From JARLGU01 sp036504535 (GTDB lineage: Bacteria > Armatimonadota > Armatimonadia > Armatimonadales > Capsulimonadaceae): a stretch of 64,000 bases of DNA. The stretch covers positions 1 through 64,000 of the forward strand of contig DASXUY010000051.1 in the NCBI GenBank assembly GCA_036504535.1, in the 5' to 3' direction. The position numbers and the translations under genes were made by a program. Shown here in pieces: positions 16,206 through 25,525 of the stretch (positions are counted from its first letter, which is position 1; every line of letters begins with the position of its first letter). Under the pieces are notes generated by a model that searched no databases, was not told the origin of the DNA, and worked only from the letters and a program-made list of their open reading frames with translations.

Positions 16206-17459
16206 TTGACTACAGTAACGACGGTTCCACAAGCGGCGGCAAAGACCGCCTTCAAAGTGCTGGGCGCGGTGAGCGTCTGCCACTTCCTTAACGATGTCCT
16301 GCAATCACTGTTCCCGGCGACATACCCGCTGCTGAAGGGCGAGTTCCACCTGACGTACGCGCAGATCGGACTCGTGACATTTGTCTTTCAGGTCACCGCA
16401 TCGCTGCTGCAACCATTCATCGGCCTCTACACCGATAAGAAGCCGTCGCCCTACTCGCTGCCGATAGGCATGACGTTTTCACTCGTCGGCCTGCTATTGA
16501 TCGCTACCGCTACGTCGTTCCACGGCCTGCTCTTCGCCGCCGCGCTGATCGGCACTGGTTCGGCGGTGTTTCATCCCGAGGCGGCGCGAGTTGCGAGGAT
16601 GGCGTCGGGCGGCAAGTATGGTATGGCGCAAAGCGTCTTTCAGGTCGGCGGCAACCTTGGCAGCGCAGTCGGCCCGCTGCTGGCGGCGGTGATTGTCACG
16701 GCGCGTGGACGCGGCTCAATCGCGTGGTTCTCGCTGGTGGCTCTGCTCGCAATCGGTATCCTGACTGTGATCGGCTCGTGGTACAAAGCCCACGTCGCCG
16801 CGCGATCTGGAAGGGGCACTGCTGCAGCGCGTTCCGCTACAACCCTGCCGAGGCCAATCGTGTTTCGCAGTATCGCCGTGTTGCTTTGCTTGATATTCTC
16901 GAAGTACTTCTATCTGGCCAGCTTCACGAGCTACTACACGTTCTACTTGATGAGCAAGTTCAACGTGACCGTTCAGCATTCGCAGGTATACCTGTTTGTG
17001 TTTCTGGCGTCGGTTGCAGCTGGCACTATACTGGGTGGGCCGTTGGGCGACAAATACGGTCGGAAGCCAGTGATCTGGGTGTCGATCCTCGGGACGCTGC
17101 CGTTCACGCTGCTGCTGCCCCATGTCGGACTCGTTGAGACGGCGCTGCTGACAATTCCGATAGGCTTGATCTTGGCATCGGCATTCCCTGCGATCATCGT
17201 GTACGCCCAGGATCTCCTTCCCGGCAAGGTCGGTATGGTGTCCGGTCTGTTTTTCGGGTTTGCGTTTGGCATGGCGGGTATCGGTGCTGCGCTGCTGGGT
17301 CATCTGGCCGATGCTACCAGTGTGGAGAATGTCTACCGCATCTGCGCCTACTTGCCGCTTGTGGGATTGTTGACGGTGTTCTTGCCGAATGTCGGCGGGC
17401 CAAAGCCAGCACTATTTGCGGAGACGCCGCCGATTGAGTTGGAGGAGCCGCCAGCCTGA
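16206..17459 (+). CDS. MFS transporter of the fosmidomycin-resistance (Fsr) type
   Basis: This 417-aa protein has about twelve membrane helices. The N-terminal HFLNDVLQSLFPATYPLLKG, QIGLVTFVFQVTASLLQP and GLYTDKKPSPYSLPIGM segments match the Fsr subgroup closely; the second half has GGPLGDKYGRKPVIW. Fsr exports fosmidomycin in E. coli; the natural substrate in most bacteria is unknown. I chose TTG 16206, preceded by AGGAA at suitable spacing; an upstream TTG (16158) is in frame but lacks a site. Its stop overlaps the recX start by 1 nt (TGATG). Confidence 0.85.
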   Translation: MTTVTTVPQAAAKTAFKVLGAVSVCHFLNDVLQSLFPATYPLLKGEFHLTYAQIGLVTFVFQVTASLLQPFIGLYTDKKPSPYSLPIGMTFSLVGLLLIATATSFHGLLFAAALIGTGSAVFHPEAARVARMASGGKYGMAQSVFQVGGNLGSAVGPLLAAVIVTARGRGSIAWFSLVALLAIGILTVIGSWYKAHVAARSGRGTAAARSATTLPRPIVFRSIAVLLCLIFSKYFYLASFTSYYTFYLMSKFNVTVQHSQVYLFVFLASVAAGTILGGPLGDKYGRKPVIWVSILGTLPFTLLLPHVGLVETALLTIPIGLILASAFPAIIVYAQDLLPGKVGMVSGLFFGFAFGMAGIGAALLGHLADATSVENVYRICAYLPLVGLLTVFLPNVGGPKPALFAETPPIELEEPPA

Positions 17460-18103
17460 TGCCAGCAATTAGCGCCATCGAGCCGCAACGCCGCAAGGGT
17501 CGGTTCAATATCTTCGTCGACGGCGATTTCGTGATCGGTGTGGGCGAAAAGGTGATCGCTGACCTTGGCCTGCGCACGGGCAAGGAGATCACCGCCGAGC
17601 GTCTGAACGAGATCGCGGTAGCGGAGGAGAGGCGGCGCGCCATGGACAACGCGGCGCGGCTGCTTGAGATCCGGCAACGGTCCGCGCGCGAAATCCGCGA
17701 CCGCTTGAAGCAAAAAGGCTACGAGGGCAATGTGATCGACGATGTCGAAGCCACCCTCAAGCGGCTCGGGCTGATCGACGATGCGCAGTTCGCGACAGCC
17801 TGGGTGGAATCGCGCTCTCGCTCGCGTCCCAGCGGCGCTCGTAAGCTGCGCAACGAGCTTGCGGCAAAGGGAGTCGCTCGGGACGAGGTCGACGACGCTG
17901 TCGCGGGCGTGACCGGAGACCACGAGGCGGAACTTGCTCTCGCCGCCCTGAGCAAGAAGGTCCGCTCACTGCCCGAGGACCGAGCAGCACGCCTTACGGA
18001 GCGGACACGCCTTGCGGGTTACTTGCAGCGCCGCGGGTTCGCATGGCCCGCGGTTAAAGTTGCTCTGGAATCGGTGTTCGACGTGGTAGATGAGGATGCG
18101 TGA
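17459..18103 (+). CDS. recX: RecX, regulator of RecA
   Basis: RecX binds RecA filaments and limits their growth. The 214-aa protein has the three tandem three-helix repeats: LLEIRQRSAREIRDRLKQKG, then LKRLGLIDDAQFATAWVESR with LRNELAAKGV, and a C-terminal YLQRRGFAWPAVKVAL. An N-terminal RKGRFNIFVDGDFVIGV segment is usual for this family. It is translationally coupled to the MFS gene by a 1-nt overlap and lies 2.3 kb from recA. Confidence 0.92.
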   Translation: MPAISAIEPQRRKGRFNIFVDGDFVIGVGEKVIADLGLRTGKEITAERLNEIAVAEERRRAMDNAARLLEIRQRSAREIRDRLKQKGYEGNVIDDVEATLKRLGLIDDAQFATAWVESRSRSRPSGARKLRNELAAKGVARDEVDDAVAGVTGDHEAELALAALSKKVRSLPEDRAARLTERTRLAGYLQRRGFAWPAVKVALESVFDVVDEDA

Positions 18104-18118
18104 CACCTTCCCGGTGCC

Positions 18119-19666
18119 CTACAAAGCCTCTTCCACAATGACCGTCGAGCCGCCCACGAGGTGTTCGGGAGACCCCAAGGCTTTGGCGGCAGGGTTATCA
18201 CCCGCTGGCCACCCGGCTATATTTGTCGCACCTTCAAGTGTCACGCTATACTGACCTCCAGTCGGAGTCAATGGCCGCCGCTTGCCAGTGCGATCAATCA
18301 GCACGGCGGTGTTCCCTTTCGCGGGGATCTTGATGGCGACCTTACCGGTATCGTCCGTAAATGCCATCCACAGCCGCTTGTTCGCGACCAGGTCTTCGAA
18401 CTCGAATAGATCGTAGCCAGTACGCCAACTTGGATCGTAGGCCGAGTTGCCTTGCAGGAAACCGACGCCCGCATGCCCATGCCGCTGCCCGAGCAATGTC
18501 GCGTTGGCGAACTCGCTTGTGAGCAGCTTGTACGCTGCCAGTGCTGGCTTTGGTTCGATGGGGACCCGTACGTAGAGACCGTGGCCGTTGGAGTTATCTA
18601 GCTGAAAGTGGAAGAACTTGCTGACCCCGCCAAGAGTTCCCCATGCGTACGACTGCAGGAGATAGTCACCATACTCATCAGGCGTGCAGCCTAGAATCTG
18701 CGGCTTCTCAGGGGTTGAGTTGTCTCGAATACCCATTTCCGTGATCCAAATTGGCATTTCGGTCCCAATGTAATCCCGCATCATTTTCTTGTTGATTTCA
18801 GCATAGTCATAGAGGTCGGTTGCCCGGCTATATGAGTGCTGGTTCATGATGTCAAAGTAGTAGTTGTTCTTGCGGGCGTCTGGGTCTTTTGCCGCCGCTT
18901 TCAGGTACTCCTCGAAAAAGCAAGACGTCGGCGGATAGGGCGATGGTACTTTGAGGTGATGGAGATTCAAGTAGCCTTCGACATTGGCGTACGTCATCGA
19001 GGCAAAAAGAACTTTGCACGTAGGATCGGCCTTCTTGGCAGCCAGATAACATGCTTTCTGGTACGGCAGGAAGTCGGCCCCGTTTCCGATGAAGTAGTGG
19101 CCGCCCGGCAGGTCTGGTTCGTTCCAACTCTCCCAGACATGAATGAGCCCCTTGTATCGACGAACAGTCTCGTAAACGTATTGGCCGAAATAGTTGCGCG
19201 GATCGTCCACTGGCATGATTTCGATGCCCGCTTGGGGCGCGTTAATTGCTGATTGCCTTTTGGTTTCGACTTTTGAAGCCCGCGCCCAGTCAGCTCCAAA
19301 ACCAAGCAGGCCAAGCCATTCCAGCTTGGGATATTGCCTGTGGACTTCAGCGGCCTCGTCAAGTGTCTTCCAGTTCCAATTGTCGGGGTTGGGATCCGAA
19401 GTGGGGCGAATGGTCCCAAAGGTGAAGTCCGCGCGCACCATTCGTGCGCCAGCGTCCAGCATTGCAGGAGCGTATTCCGGATTCGTTCGAATGTTGCCGT
19501 TCGAGCACATGCCGAAGGGGTACTCGAATACGTGGCCGGACGTATGGAGCGGTGCCGCATTCAGTTCAGCACTTGGCGCGTTCTGGGGCGTATCCGAAAC
19601 CGCGCCGCAACCACCAACGGCTGCTGTGAGAACAAAGAGAGATACCGCGAGAGATTTGAGTTGCAT
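18119..19666 (-). CDS. Secreted lipoprotein glycoside hydrolase, (beta/alpha)8 clan A type
   Basis: This 515-aa protein starts at ATG 19666, preceded by GGGAG. An upstream in-frame start would add 24 hydrophilic residues. The signal peptide ends in a lipobox-like VGGC at 17-20, so it is probably anchored to a membrane. The catalytic pair of a clan GH-A glycosidase is visible: acid/base Glu183 in ESWNEPD and nucleophile Glu310 in PIWITEMGIRD. The overall pattern is closest to GH39 or GH5-like enzymes. A C-terminal beta-sandwich of about 130 residues follows. The substrate cannot be told. It is convergent with recX. Confidence 0.8.
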   Translation of the reverse strand: MQLKSLAVSLFVLTAAVGGCGAVSDTPQNAPSAELNAAPLHTSGHVFEYPFGMCSNGNIRTNPEYAPAMLDAGARMVRADFTFGTIRPTSDPNPDNWNWKTLDEAAEVHRQYPKLEWLGLLGFGADWARASKVETKRQSAINAPQAGIEIMPVDDPRNYFGQYVYETVRRYKGLIHVWESWNEPDLPGGHYFIGNGADFLPYQKACYLAAKKADPTCKVLFASMTYANVEGYLNLHHLKVPSPYPPTSCFFEEYLKAAAKDPDARKNNYYFDIMNQHSYSRATDLYDYAEINKKMMRDYIGTEMPIWITEMGIRDNSTPEKPQILGCTPDEYGDYLLQSYAWGTLGGVSKFFHFQLDNSNGHGLYVRVPIEPKPALAAYKLLTSEFANATLLGQRHGHAGVGFLQGNSAYDPSWRTGYDLFEFEDLVANKRLWMAFTDDTGKVAIKIPAKGNTAVLIDRTGKRRPLTPTGGQYSVTLEGATNIAGWPAGDNPAAKALGSPEHLVGGSTVIVEEAL

Positions 19667-19736
19667 TGCTAAACTCCCAGTCCTGCCTTCTTCCGTACCT
19701 TCATCCACTGTAGACGACCAAAATGCTGCGTTGATC

Positions 19737-19766
19737 AAAAAATGGGCACCTTGCGGTGCCCATTTT
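19737..19766 (-). terminator. Terminator of the Bax-inhibitor-1 family gene
   Basis: TGGGCACC (19743-19750) and GGTGCCCA (19755-19762) pair and are extended by AAAA/TTTT. On the minus strand the hairpin is followed by TTTTTT. It lies 14 bp after the stop of the gene at 19780. Confidence 0.85.
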
Positions 19767-19779
19767 ACGAGAGGTAAAT

Positions 19780-20460
19780 CTAGTCCCTGTCGCTGCTCCT
19801 CATTATCCCCAATATTTGGAGGATGAATATGAACAGGTTCAGGAAGTCGAGATAGACCTGCACTGTGGCGATGATATAGTCGTCGGGCCCGTACCGGTGC
19901 TTGATGTTCGAGAAATCGTACAGCGTGTATCCGATAAAGATAGCGGCGCCGATCACGGAGAACAACAAGCGGCTACCCGCCACGGCAAACATGCCCGGCA
20001 GAAATATGCCGATGAACCCGACGACTAGGAGCGCAAGCAGTGCCCAGAAAAGGAACTTGCCCAAGAACCCAAAGTCCTTGTTGCTAATCCAAATATATGC
20101 GCCAATGCCTCCCACCGTCGCAGCGGTAAGCGCGAACGCTTGCGAGATGATCTCGCCCCCCGCAATATTGGCATAGGCGGTGAGGAGCGGGCCAAGCGAC
20201 AGCCCTTCGAGCACGCCGAGGGCGTATAGAAGGATCAGGTTGAGCCCCGTGGCTTTACGCGCCATTCCCAAGACAAAGACGCAGATGAGCGCGCCAATGC
20301 CGAAAATGATCCCCGTTCCAGCGGGCAGATCGCGCCCCAGGTACGCTGCTCCCGCCGTCGCAAGGAGCACCGTAGAAAGCAGATACGCCACGCGCGATAG
20401 TAACATCGCGCTCTGGCTGGCTGAATACCCATTTTGAATGTAGTTGTACTGTGGAACCAT
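19780..20460 (-). CDS. Bax inhibitor-1 (BI-1/YccA) family membrane protein
   Basis: This 226-aa protein has seven hydrophobic segments, with the family pattern of a final part reading LLFSVIGAAIFIGYTLYDFS, then NIKHRYGPDDYIIATVQVYL and DFLNLFIFILQILGIM. Bacterial members form pH-sensitive calcium leak channels or modulate the FtsH protease. The start is ATG 20460. It is a single gene with its own terminator. Confidence 0.92.
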   Translation of the reverse strand: MVPQYNYIQNGYSASQSAMLLSRVAYLLSTVLLATAGAAYLGRDLPAGTGIIFGIGALICVFVLGMARKATGLNLILLYALGVLEGLSLGPLLTAYANIAGGEIISQAFALTAATVGGIGAYIWISNKDFGFLGKFLFWALLALLVVGFIGIFLPGMFAVAGSRLLFSVIGAAIFIGYTLYDFSNIKHRYGPDDYIIATVQVYLDFLNLFIFILQILGIMRSSDRD

Positions 20461-20844
20461 CTTTTGTTACACTACTCTCCGTGCGCGTCCAATGATTTCG
20501 CCGTCTTTCGCGCACCCCAAGTTGAGCTTAAATCCTTTCCGCATCTCGGCACGGATTTGCAGACAATTGTCGACACATGAATTTTCGAATCGAGCCTTAA
20601 CGCGTATCCTGTGCCTTGCCTGCGTATAGTCACTGACACGTCCATGATATCAATACCCAATTTCACGTGTATGTTGTTCCTGTACGACGCTCGATGCCGT
20701 CAAGAAACAGCGATCTGTTGGTCACGCATGCTTGGGTCAGGGCCGACTAAACACCGGAAAGTGTGGCCATAATAACCAGTGAACGTGTCTACACCGTTCG
20801 TACCCGCACTGGGTCTACCTTGCGGGCGGAGATGTGATCTGATC
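20461..20844. other. Divergent intergenic region
   Basis: About 380 bp separates the BI-1 gene from the divergent phosphohexomutase gene. No ORF or recognised structure is visible. Promoters for both neighbours must lie here, but none is close enough to consensus to mark. Confidence 0.3.
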
Positions 20845-22356
20845 ATGACACAAGACTTGAACCTCTCGATGTTCCGTGCCTACGATATTCGGACACCGTC
20901 CCACAACTTGACTCCCGAGCTCGCCCACCGCCTCTCCCGAGCTGAGGCACGCTACTTTATCGAGACATTGGGAATCGACACTGTCGTACTCGCGCATGAC
21001 GCCCGATCGAGCGGCCCAATGTATCTCGACATCGCGTCACATGTCTACCGAAACGCTGGCCTCAATGTGCTCCTGCTCCCTGGCGTTTCGTCTACGTCGC
21101 ACTTTTACTTCACCGCGATGCAACATTCCGAATGCGCGGGAGTGATGTGCGGGGCGTCGCATAACCCCGCAGGTGACACGGGGCGCAAGACGGTTGCGCC
21201 GCGAGTCAAGCCCATTGCGGAACATATCGGGCCAGCAGGTGGTCTCGACAAGATCAAAGAGCTGTATATTGAAGACGCTCCCCTCGCAAACGCTCGCCGT
21301 GGCTGGATCAAGCCAGTCAATAATCTCGCCGAGTATGTCGAATACAGTATGGCGCTTGCCGGCGTTGAGCCGGGATCGCTGAACGGAGTCTCCCTGCTGC
21401 ACGATTACCTCTTCGGTGCAGGAGGACGCGAAATGATGGTCGCGTTCGACCTCGCATGCGCCTCGCTCGATCCATGGCACTTCGCTCCCGACGGGCGGTT
21501 CCCGCTAGGAGATCCGAATCCGGTCAAGGCGCCCGTGGTCAAAGAGGGACTTGACGCTCTCGTCGGAGGGAACTACCTCCTAGGCACATTCTTTGACGGT
21601 GATGCCGATCGCGTGGACTTTTACGCTGGCGATGGACGCTATTTGTCGTCCAGCTTTGTCTATGCGGGCATCCTCCCGCTGATAGCCGAACGGTTCGCCG
21701 GCAAATCCATCACCGTCTTCGCCGACCTGAAATCAAACCCGCTAGCGCTGATCGAAATGGCGAAAGCCGGAGTTGGCGTCGGTGTCATGCGCAACGGCCA
21801 CTCGCAGATCAAGAACGCGCTTTCCGACGACCCCGCTACTATCGGCGCGGTTGAGGAGTCGGCCCACTTCTACGAATCATTTTTCCTGAATGGCGCTGGG
21901 CCGTTCAGCACCGAAAACACCCTCTACATAGCCCTGCTTGTTGCTCGAGCATGGAACGAAAACCCAAAGCGGTTTGAAGAGCTGTTCGCAATTCAGGGCG
22001 CAACCAGCCGCGAGCGCGAATGGGGCCACTACTTCCCAACCGACACCGACCGCCAGAAAGCGCTTGACGCAGTCCAAGCGCACTTCGAATCACAAGGCGC
22101 GGTGGCACGTAACACGACGCAGGGCGGCATGGACCTGGAAGCGACCATGATGCGCCGAGGATTGCCGTTCGAAATCGCTACCGATACCCGCCTCGAGTCA
22201 GGATGGGTTCAGATCTGCCAGCGGATCAGTCAAAGCGAAAACGGACTGGCTCGCTGGGAAGTAGTCGCTGGCGACGCGCAAATTGCCGCAGACGCGAAGG
22301 CGACAATCCAGTCGCTCGTGAAGCAGTTCGGCGGCAGCGAGCCTTACCAGGGGTAG
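20845..22356 (+). CDS. Phosphomannomutase/phosphoglucomutase family protein
   Basis: Alpha-D-phosphohexomutases interconvert hexose 1- and 6-phosphates. The 503-aa protein has the catalytic phosphoserine loop CGASHNPAG (Ser105), the metal site DGDADRVDFY, a sugar-binding EESAHFYESFF and a C-terminal phosphate-binding region. I chose ATG 20845 (MTQDLNLSMFRAYDIR), since family members begin near an FRAYDIR motif; a GTG at 20779 would add 22 unrelated residues. DADRVDF rather than DGDRDR/DADRLAL is slightly off consensus. It may supply GDP-mannose or similar for envelope glycans, in keeping with hldD elsewhere. Confidence 0.88.
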   Translation: MTQDLNLSMFRAYDIRTPSHNLTPELAHRLSRAEARYFIETLGIDTVVLAHDARSSGPMYLDIASHVYRNAGLNVLLLPGVSSTSHFYFTAMQHSECAGVMCGASHNPAGDTGRKTVAPRVKPIAEHIGPAGGLDKIKELYIEDAPLANARRGWIKPVNNLAEYVEYSMALAGVEPGSLNGVSLLHDYLFGAGGREMMVAFDLACASLDPWHFAPDGRFPLGDPNPVKAPVVKEGLDALVGGNYLLGTFFDGDADRVDFYAGDGRYLSSSFVYAGILPLIAERFAGKSITVFADLKSNPLALIEMAKAGVGVGVMRNGHSQIKNALSDDPATIGAVEESAHFYESFFLNGAGPFSTENTLYIALLVARAWNENPKRFEELFAIQGATSREREWGHYFPTDTDRQKALDAVQAHFESQGAVARNTTQGGMDLEATMMRRGLPFEIATDTRLESGWVQICQRISQSENGLARWEVVAGDAQIAADAKATIQSLVKQFGGSEPYQG

Positions 22357-22594
22357 CAGAGCGGAGTGGTATGCGGCCGCTTCGCTATCGAGCGTCCCTA
22401 TTCTTTGCCGAACTTATTGCTAGGTTGAGAACGTCCCTCTTGTAAGCGAATGCCTAATCCGCGACCATCTCCCGGGATGTTTGAAAATAAACAAGCAAAC
22501 CAACAGGATTAATAGCGGTTGGCGAAGTATATAGATGTAACACGCATGCAGTTGTCAATGTGTTGTCGTTGCGGCCCTTGGAACGTTTACCATC

Positions 22595-24598
22595 ATGCAT
22601 CGGACTACAGCTCCCCTTATCTTGACCACTCTAGCGCTCTTCGTCCTTGCAGGTCTTCCGACGATGGCCGCAGAGACCCTAAAGCTTTCGGCTGATCCGT
22701 GTTTCGGGCAGATGCGTTCCAGCGGCACTTATCCGATTCGGGTCACGATTCAAAACCTCGGATTGCCAACTCGTGGCACCATTCGGGTCCATCCTGGCAC
22801 CGACATGTTGGACAATCGCACCTACTCGTTTCCTGTGGATCTCCCGTCTGGCACGATCAAGGTTATAACGGCGTATCCGGTAATGCCGCCTTACACAAGC
22901 GGCGTCACGGTCGAGTTTGACGGATCGCCCCGAATCCGTCCCGTGCAAGTTCCCGTTGTGCCTAACTACGAAGGGTTCCGGCAGATTCAGGTTGGCTACA
23001 TCGGGGACGATGATGGCTGCCTTGGCCCTCTCCGTCGATTTGGCGGCGATAAGAGCGCGGGCTATGACTCGTCAGATATCCACTTTCTCGACTGCTACTG
23101 CAAGCCAGAGAATGCGCTAGATCGTGCTCCAGGATATGATAGCCTGCAGGTGCTCGTGCTTGGTGAAGGAGCCGAACGCTTGACCGATGCCCAGTGGGCC
23201 GCGATCGAGCAGTGGGCCGTTGACGGCGGCTGTGTGCTCTTCGCTGGCGGCGCGGGCAGTGTTGCTTATCTCAACAGCCCGGGGGCATCTCCGATGAGTC
23301 CGCTGTCAGCGGCTCAGGAGACGACAACCGGATCGTTGAACATTCCCGGTATTTACGTTTTGGCCAAACAGGCACGAGTGGCGCTGATTTCCGGTGCGAC
23401 GCGCCCAGGGACGTATACCCGCCGCGACGCGACCGGGCAACCCGTCTATTGGCGACGCCGCTACGGGCAAGGCACAGTTGCCCTGCTTGCCGTCAACCCG
23501 TTCGCGGACCCGATACGCGGCGATCTTTCGGCTGGCGCACTGCTGAGCGCTGTTACCCTGGGGACTCGCGTGACAGACGGCGGTGGCTATTCGGAGGAGG
23601 ACGACGAGTATCAATCGGGTCCCAGTAAGAGCTACTCTGCTGCCACTAGCCGAGTTAATCCCTTTAAGGTGCAACTGCCACCGACTTCCACAGTCGCAAT
23701 GATTCTCGTTTGTTACATCGTGCTCGCCGTTCCCGTCACGTTTTTCGTGCTTCGCAAACTCGGCCGTCTGGAACTGGCGTGGGTCACAACTCCCATATTG
23801 AGCATTGTCTTCGCATTCGCCTTTTACCTCTTCACCGCACAGCTCTATAAGGCCGGCCTCTCTCGGCGAGCCACGGGCACGCTTGCGATTGCTGCTGGAC
23901 GGCCCCTCGCGGCGTTCAGCGGGTCTTCCGACCTCTTCTTCCCACGCGGCGGCAGCTACGAACTCGCCATCCCCAACGGCTGGGAAATGGAGAACATGGG
24001 CGCAAGTGACTACGGCGGCGGGGGCGGCTCCGACAACTTGTCGCCGCTGGATACGATCGACACGCGGGACGGCATCGTCGCGCCAGCTTTTGCGGTCACG
24101 AATTTGGCATTTCGCCGGATCTCCTATTCCCAGGCAGTTAACCTGAATGGGACCATCGCCGGATCTCTTCGCCGCGCACCGGACGCCCGTGGTCGTATGA
24201 GCTACTCAGGAACAATCACAAATACGACAAGCGTTAAGCTCTCGCAGCTGACTGCCGGCACCACCCAACTCGGATCGCTAGCACCCGGCGAAACTCGAAG
24301 TGTTAACTTTGCTTCCTGGGGCAGTAACGACGAAGTCAATCCGGTGGCGCCCGAGTTTCAGGTCGCCAAACAAACTTATAAAGGGTCTGGCGGACCTGGA
24401 GGTCCTCCACGGTATGCCCCGCCCGACGCAAAAGGCGCGGCGGCGCTTCCGTTGCTCGTCTCCAACGACCACAGCAGCGTGACCGTCAGCGGGCGCGTTT
24501 CCGGGCAGCCTTATGGGCCGCAGTCAGGAACGGATGTCTCCGGCGATTCGAGTGTTGTCGTGATCGTGCATATTCCGGTGACAGAGGCAAACCCATGA
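22595..24598 (+). CDS. Large extracytoplasmic protein of the ABC/MoxR cluster
   Basis: This 667-aa protein has a signal peptide (APLILTTLALFVLAGLPTMAA), an Ig-like periplasmic region, a segment at about 170-220 resembling a GATase/GldG-type alpha/beta domain (SLQVLVLGEGAERLTDAQW, then VDGGCVLFAGGAGSV), two membrane helices at about 365-420 (TVAMILVCYIVLAVPVTFFV and IVFAFAFYLFTAQLY) and a long C-terminal extracytoplasmic part rich in Gly, Ser and Thr. It heads nine plus-strand genes and overlaps the next by 4 nt (ATGA). Its place before two ABC-2 permeases and an ATPase suggests an exporter accessory subunit. It is not assigned to a named family. Confidence 0.7.
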   Translation: MHRTTAPLILTTLALFVLAGLPTMAAETLKLSADPCFGQMRSSGTYPIRVTIQNLGLPTRGTIRVHPGTDMLDNRTYSFPVDLPSGTIKVITAYPVMPPYTSGVTVEFDGSPRIRPVQVPVVPNYEGFRQIQVGYIGDDDGCLGPLRRFGGDKSAGYDSSDIHFLDCYCKPENALDRAPGYDSLQVLVLGEGAERLTDAQWAAIEQWAVDGGCVLFAGGAGSVAYLNSPGASPMSPLSAAQETTTGSLNIPGIYVLAKQARVALISGATRPGTYTRRDATGQPVYWRRRYGQGTVALLAVNPFADPIRGDLSAGALLSAVTLGTRVTDGGGYSEEDDEYQSGPSKSYSAATSRVNPFKVQLPPTSTVAMILVCYIVLAVPVTFFVLRKLGRLELAWVTTPILSIVFAFAFYLFTAQLYKAGLSRRATGTLAIAAGRPLAAFSGSSDLFFPRGGSYELAIPNGWEMENMGASDYGGGGGSDNLSPLDTIDTRDGIVAPAFAVTNLAFRRISYSQAVNLNGTIAGSLRRAPDARGRMSYSGTITNTTSVKLSQLTAGTTQLGSLAPGETRSVNFASWGSNDEVNPVAPEFQVAKQTYKGSGGPGGPPRYAPPDAKGAAALPLLVSNDHSSVTVSGRVSGQPYGPQSGTDVSGDSSVVVIVHIPVTEANP

Positions 24599-25488
24599 GC
24601 GAAATTCAGGCGACCAAAGGCCGAGCACTCTCAACATTCGCAGAGCTGTTCTTCGATAACCCGATGATGGACGAAGCCAAACGAGAGACGCGCCGCATGA
24701 TGCGCACATCGGCAACATTTGGCCGAGGCGGACTTGCAGTAACGCTTGGTATCATCGTCATTGTGTACCTGTGGCTACTTGTGCAGACAGTCCTCACGCA
24801 CGAGGACGGTACGCCATTCTTCATCTACGTTGAGCTTGCGTTGGTGACCCTGGCCATGCCCGGTTCCATCTACGCGGCAATCAGTGGGGAGCGTGAAAAG
24901 TCTACATGGGACGCGTTGGTTCTCACCCGGCTGACTCCTGCTCAGATTGTTGCTGGCAAACTGGTCTGGCGGCTGCGTCTGCTGATCGCGATCGCGGTAA
25001 TCATGCTCATCCCGGTCGTACTCTGCCGCATCGGGGCTCACCGATATCTGGCGAGCGAAACAGGAGTGATTGTGTCGCAGGTCATGATCGGCCTATGGGG
25101 CATTATGCTCAGCAGTTTTGGCCTATGGGTGTCCAGCATCACGAAACGCAGCATCGCTACACTCTCAATCATCGCCGTTACAATCACAGCGCTGCTCCTA
25201 GGATTGCCGGTACTCTACCAGATGTTTGCGTCGATGAATCAAGCGTATCCACAAGCCTATCGGTCGCAAGGCACCGAAGACCCGGTATTCAATCTCATGA
25301 TGTCGGTCAATCCGTTTACCGTATTGGGGGAGATGCTTGGATTTGGTTCAATGGGCTACAACAATAGCGGACCGTGGCGCGATCCAAGCGGGACGACCGC
25401 GTGCGTGGTGTTCGCTGCATTAACGCCCATGTTCATCATCGCGTCTTACCGTCGCCTCACAAAGCTGGGCGAGCCTGGAATAAACTGA
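24595..25488 (+). CDS. ABC-2 type permease subunit
   Basis: This 297-aa protein has about six membrane helices: GGLAVTLGIIVIVYLWLLVQ, then FIYVELALVTLAMPGSIYA, IAIAVIMLIPVVLCRI and others. The segment SGEREKSTWDALVLTRLTPA is the characteristic cytosolic motif of ABC-2 membrane proteins. It starts at an ATGA overlap with the preceding gene. Its partners are the ATPase at 25526 and the larger permease at 26479. The transported substrate is unknown. Confidence 0.85.
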   Translation: MSEIQATKGRALSTFAELFFDNPMMDEAKRETRRMMRTSATFGRGGLAVTLGIIVIVYLWLLVQTVLTHEDGTPFFIYVELALVTLAMPGSIYAAISGEREKSTWDALVLTRLTPAQIVAGKLVWRLRLLIAIAVIMLIPVVLCRIGAHRYLASETGVIVSQVMIGLWGIMLSSFGLWVSSITKRSIATLSIIAVTITALLLGLPVLYQMFASMNQAYPQAYRSQGTEDPVFNLMMSVNPFTVLGEMLGFGSMGYNNSGPWRDPSGTTACVVFAALTPMFIIASYRRLTKLGEPGIN

Positions 25489-25525
25489 CCGCGCGACATT
25501 TAAACACAACTGGAAAGCCATCGAC

